The position numbers were made by a program, and so were the translations under genes. A stretch of 64,000 nt of DNA from Polyangiaceae bacterium (GTDB taxonomy: Bacteria; Myxococcota_A; Polyangia; Polyangiales; Polyangiaceae): positions 1,054,001 to 1,118,000 of the forward strand of contig JABTUA010000003.1 in assembly GCA_015075635.1 (NCBI GenBank), read 5' to 3'. A model generated the notes under the pieces. That model was not told the origin of the DNA and searched no databases. It saw only the letters and a program-made list of their open reading frames with translations. Shown piece after piece: positions 63,990-64,000 of this stretch. Numbering within the stretch: position 1 is the first letter of the stretch; every line of letters begins with the position of its first letter.

Positions 63990-64000
63990 GGTGTTTTCTG

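Overview
The window is GC-rich DNA (apart from one short AT-rich patch near 58.0-58.15 kb) with the style of a myxobacterium (Myxococcota, probably Polyangiales-like; this is inference). The evidence is three transmembrane Ser/Thr protein kinases, many lipoproteins with Gly/Ser/Ala-rich linkers behind the lipobox, Cys-rich repeat proteins, three proteins ending in a MYXO-CTERM-like sorting tail (Gly-Cys-Gly-Cys-Arg, a hydrophobic helix, then an Arg cluster), and strong third-position GC in the coding frames. No rRNA, tRNA or CRISPR array was seen.

Layout. 0-4.4 kb: the 3' end of a formylglycine-generating-enzyme-fold gene and three lipoproteins. 4.5-11 kb: a kinase with a five-helix membrane region, then a minus-strand pair (B12-binding radical SAM enzyme and Wzx-like flippase) and two small membrane genes. 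11-17 kb: a minus-strand run of kinase, alpha/beta hydrolase, short-chain dehydrogenase, patatin-like protein and a Cys-rich protein; the kinase and hydrolase overlap by 4 bp. 17-23.8 kb: exported proteins including a di-haem cytochrome c peroxidase, a phosphoesterase, a lipase-like lipoprotein and a Lys-rich histone-H1-like peptide. 23.8-28.4 kb: hypF-hypC-hypD-hypE, NiFe-hydrogenase maturation genes with overlapping ends, but no hypA, hypB or hydrogenase subunits in the window. 28.4-33 kb: Cys-rich surface proteins and a frameshifted small ORF just upstream of hypF.

33-38.4 kb is rearranged: a 0.6-kb direct repeat (copies at 33.8-34.4 and 36.2-36.9 kb) holds a small Cys-rich membrane-anchored gene plus the 3' end of an L,D-transpeptidase gene; the left copy is broken, contains an internal inversion and lies beside fragments of unrelated genes, including a DUF5615/PIN-like toxin. 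38.4-47.2 kb: a frameshifted DUF3160 lipoprotein, three MYXO-CTERM proteins and small Cys-rich proteins. 47.6-55.3 kb: a third kinase whose exported C-terminal domain resembles that of the first kinase, several lipoproteins, a lone MqsA-like antitoxin and a class III adenylate cyclase.

55.4-64 kb: a ClpA/ClpC-like AAA+ gene and a von Willebrand factor A gene that were probably once neighbours are now separated by about 3.9 kb of foreign-looking DNA. That DNA ends in a degenerate second copy of the clp 3' end, and contains a HipA/YjjJ-type kinase toxin with a built-in DNA-binding domain, an IS91-type transposase remnant, a histidine-kinase remnant, an intact TPM-domain gene and an M90-peptidase remnant. 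This island and the 33-37 kb duplication are the most unusual parts of the window. All calls were made by reading the sequence; no database search was run.
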